Below, in pieces: positions 14,601-14,677 of a stretch of DNA of 14,677 nucleotides. This DNA comes from Strigomonas culicis (taxonomy: Eukaryota; Euglenozoa; Kinetoplastea; Trypanosomatida; Trypanosomatidae), in assembly GCA_000482145.1 (NCBI GenBank), contig AUXH01000488.1, forward strand, positions 1 through 14,677. Direction: 5' to 3'. The position numbers and the translations under genes are program-made. The notes beneath the pieces were generated by a model. It ran no database searches. It saw only the letters and a list, made by a program, of their open reading frames with translations, and was not told the DNA's origin. Each line of letters starts with the position of its first letter. Within the stretch, counting starts at the first letter, position 1.

Positions 14601-14677
14601 GAAACCGATACCGCAGCAAAGGGAAGGAGACACTCTGTACAGCCCTTACCATGATAATAGGAAGGACTGTCGTCAGT

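Larger units (their letters stand above)
13716..14677. other. Right-hand AT-rich region upstream of the 302-residue gene
   Basis: These 962 bases hold no convincing gene. They contain the splice signals of the 302-residue gene, a (TTG)-rich patch at 13786-13806, many A and T runs, and a strong orphan acceptor at 14548. After that acceptor the first ATG (14521, minus) opens a 28-codon ORF to a TAA at 14435-14437. An open plus-strand frame at 13715-14053 is a Phe/Leu/Ile translation of T-rich DNA. Confidence 0.6.

Overview
The window looks like a piece of a kinetoplastid nuclear chromosome, most likely from a trypanosomatid of the broad Leishmania/Crithidia type. All eight credible protein genes lie on the minus strand, have no introns, and sit head to tail as in a polycistronic directional gene cluster. 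The coding stretches are very GC-rich, while the 400-950 base gaps are AT-rich and full of homopolymers and microsatellites. Just upstream of each start there is a pyrimidine tract (read on the minus strand) followed by the first AG, which is the arrangement expected for spliced-leader trans-splicing. I cannot name the genus.

In transcription order (right to left), the genes are: a 302-residue protein with a module that resembles one found in kinetoplastid flagellum-attachment proteins (12807-13715); an 84-residue single-pass membrane protein (11786-12040); a membrane-anchored SAM methyltransferase closely resembling the C-terminal methyltransferase domain of the ovothiol enzyme OvoA (9833-10936); a PHD-finger nuclear protein with acidic and basic tails (7374-8963); a 97-residue lysine-rich basic protein (6676-6969); an 844-residue helical, armadillo-like protein of unknown function with a nine-glutamine run (3756-6290); a PQ-loop membrane protein of the SLC66A2/PQLC1 type (1724-3307); and a leucine-rich-repeat surface protein of the PSA/GP46 type with a transmembrane anchor (257-1129).

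The genes do not form an obvious pathway, which is normal for a trypanosomatid cluster, where expression is set mostly by UTRs after transcription. The starts given here differ from the longest open frames in four cases. The first AG after the pyrimidine tract would cut off the upstream extension, and the next in-frame ATG is then the first ATG of the mRNA. Four genes end in TAG and four in TGA, so the standard code applies.

The points most worth following are the stand-alone anchored OvoA-type methyltransferase (normally fused to a sulfoxide synthase), its neighbour with a similar N-terminal anchor, the interrupted first PQ loop of the SLC66A2-like protein, recurrent (CT)n repeats used as splice tracts, several hairpins in the presumed 3' UTRs, and a strong unassigned splice acceptor near the right end. 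I see no CRISPR, tRNA, rRNA, transposon or prokaryotic-style operon signal.
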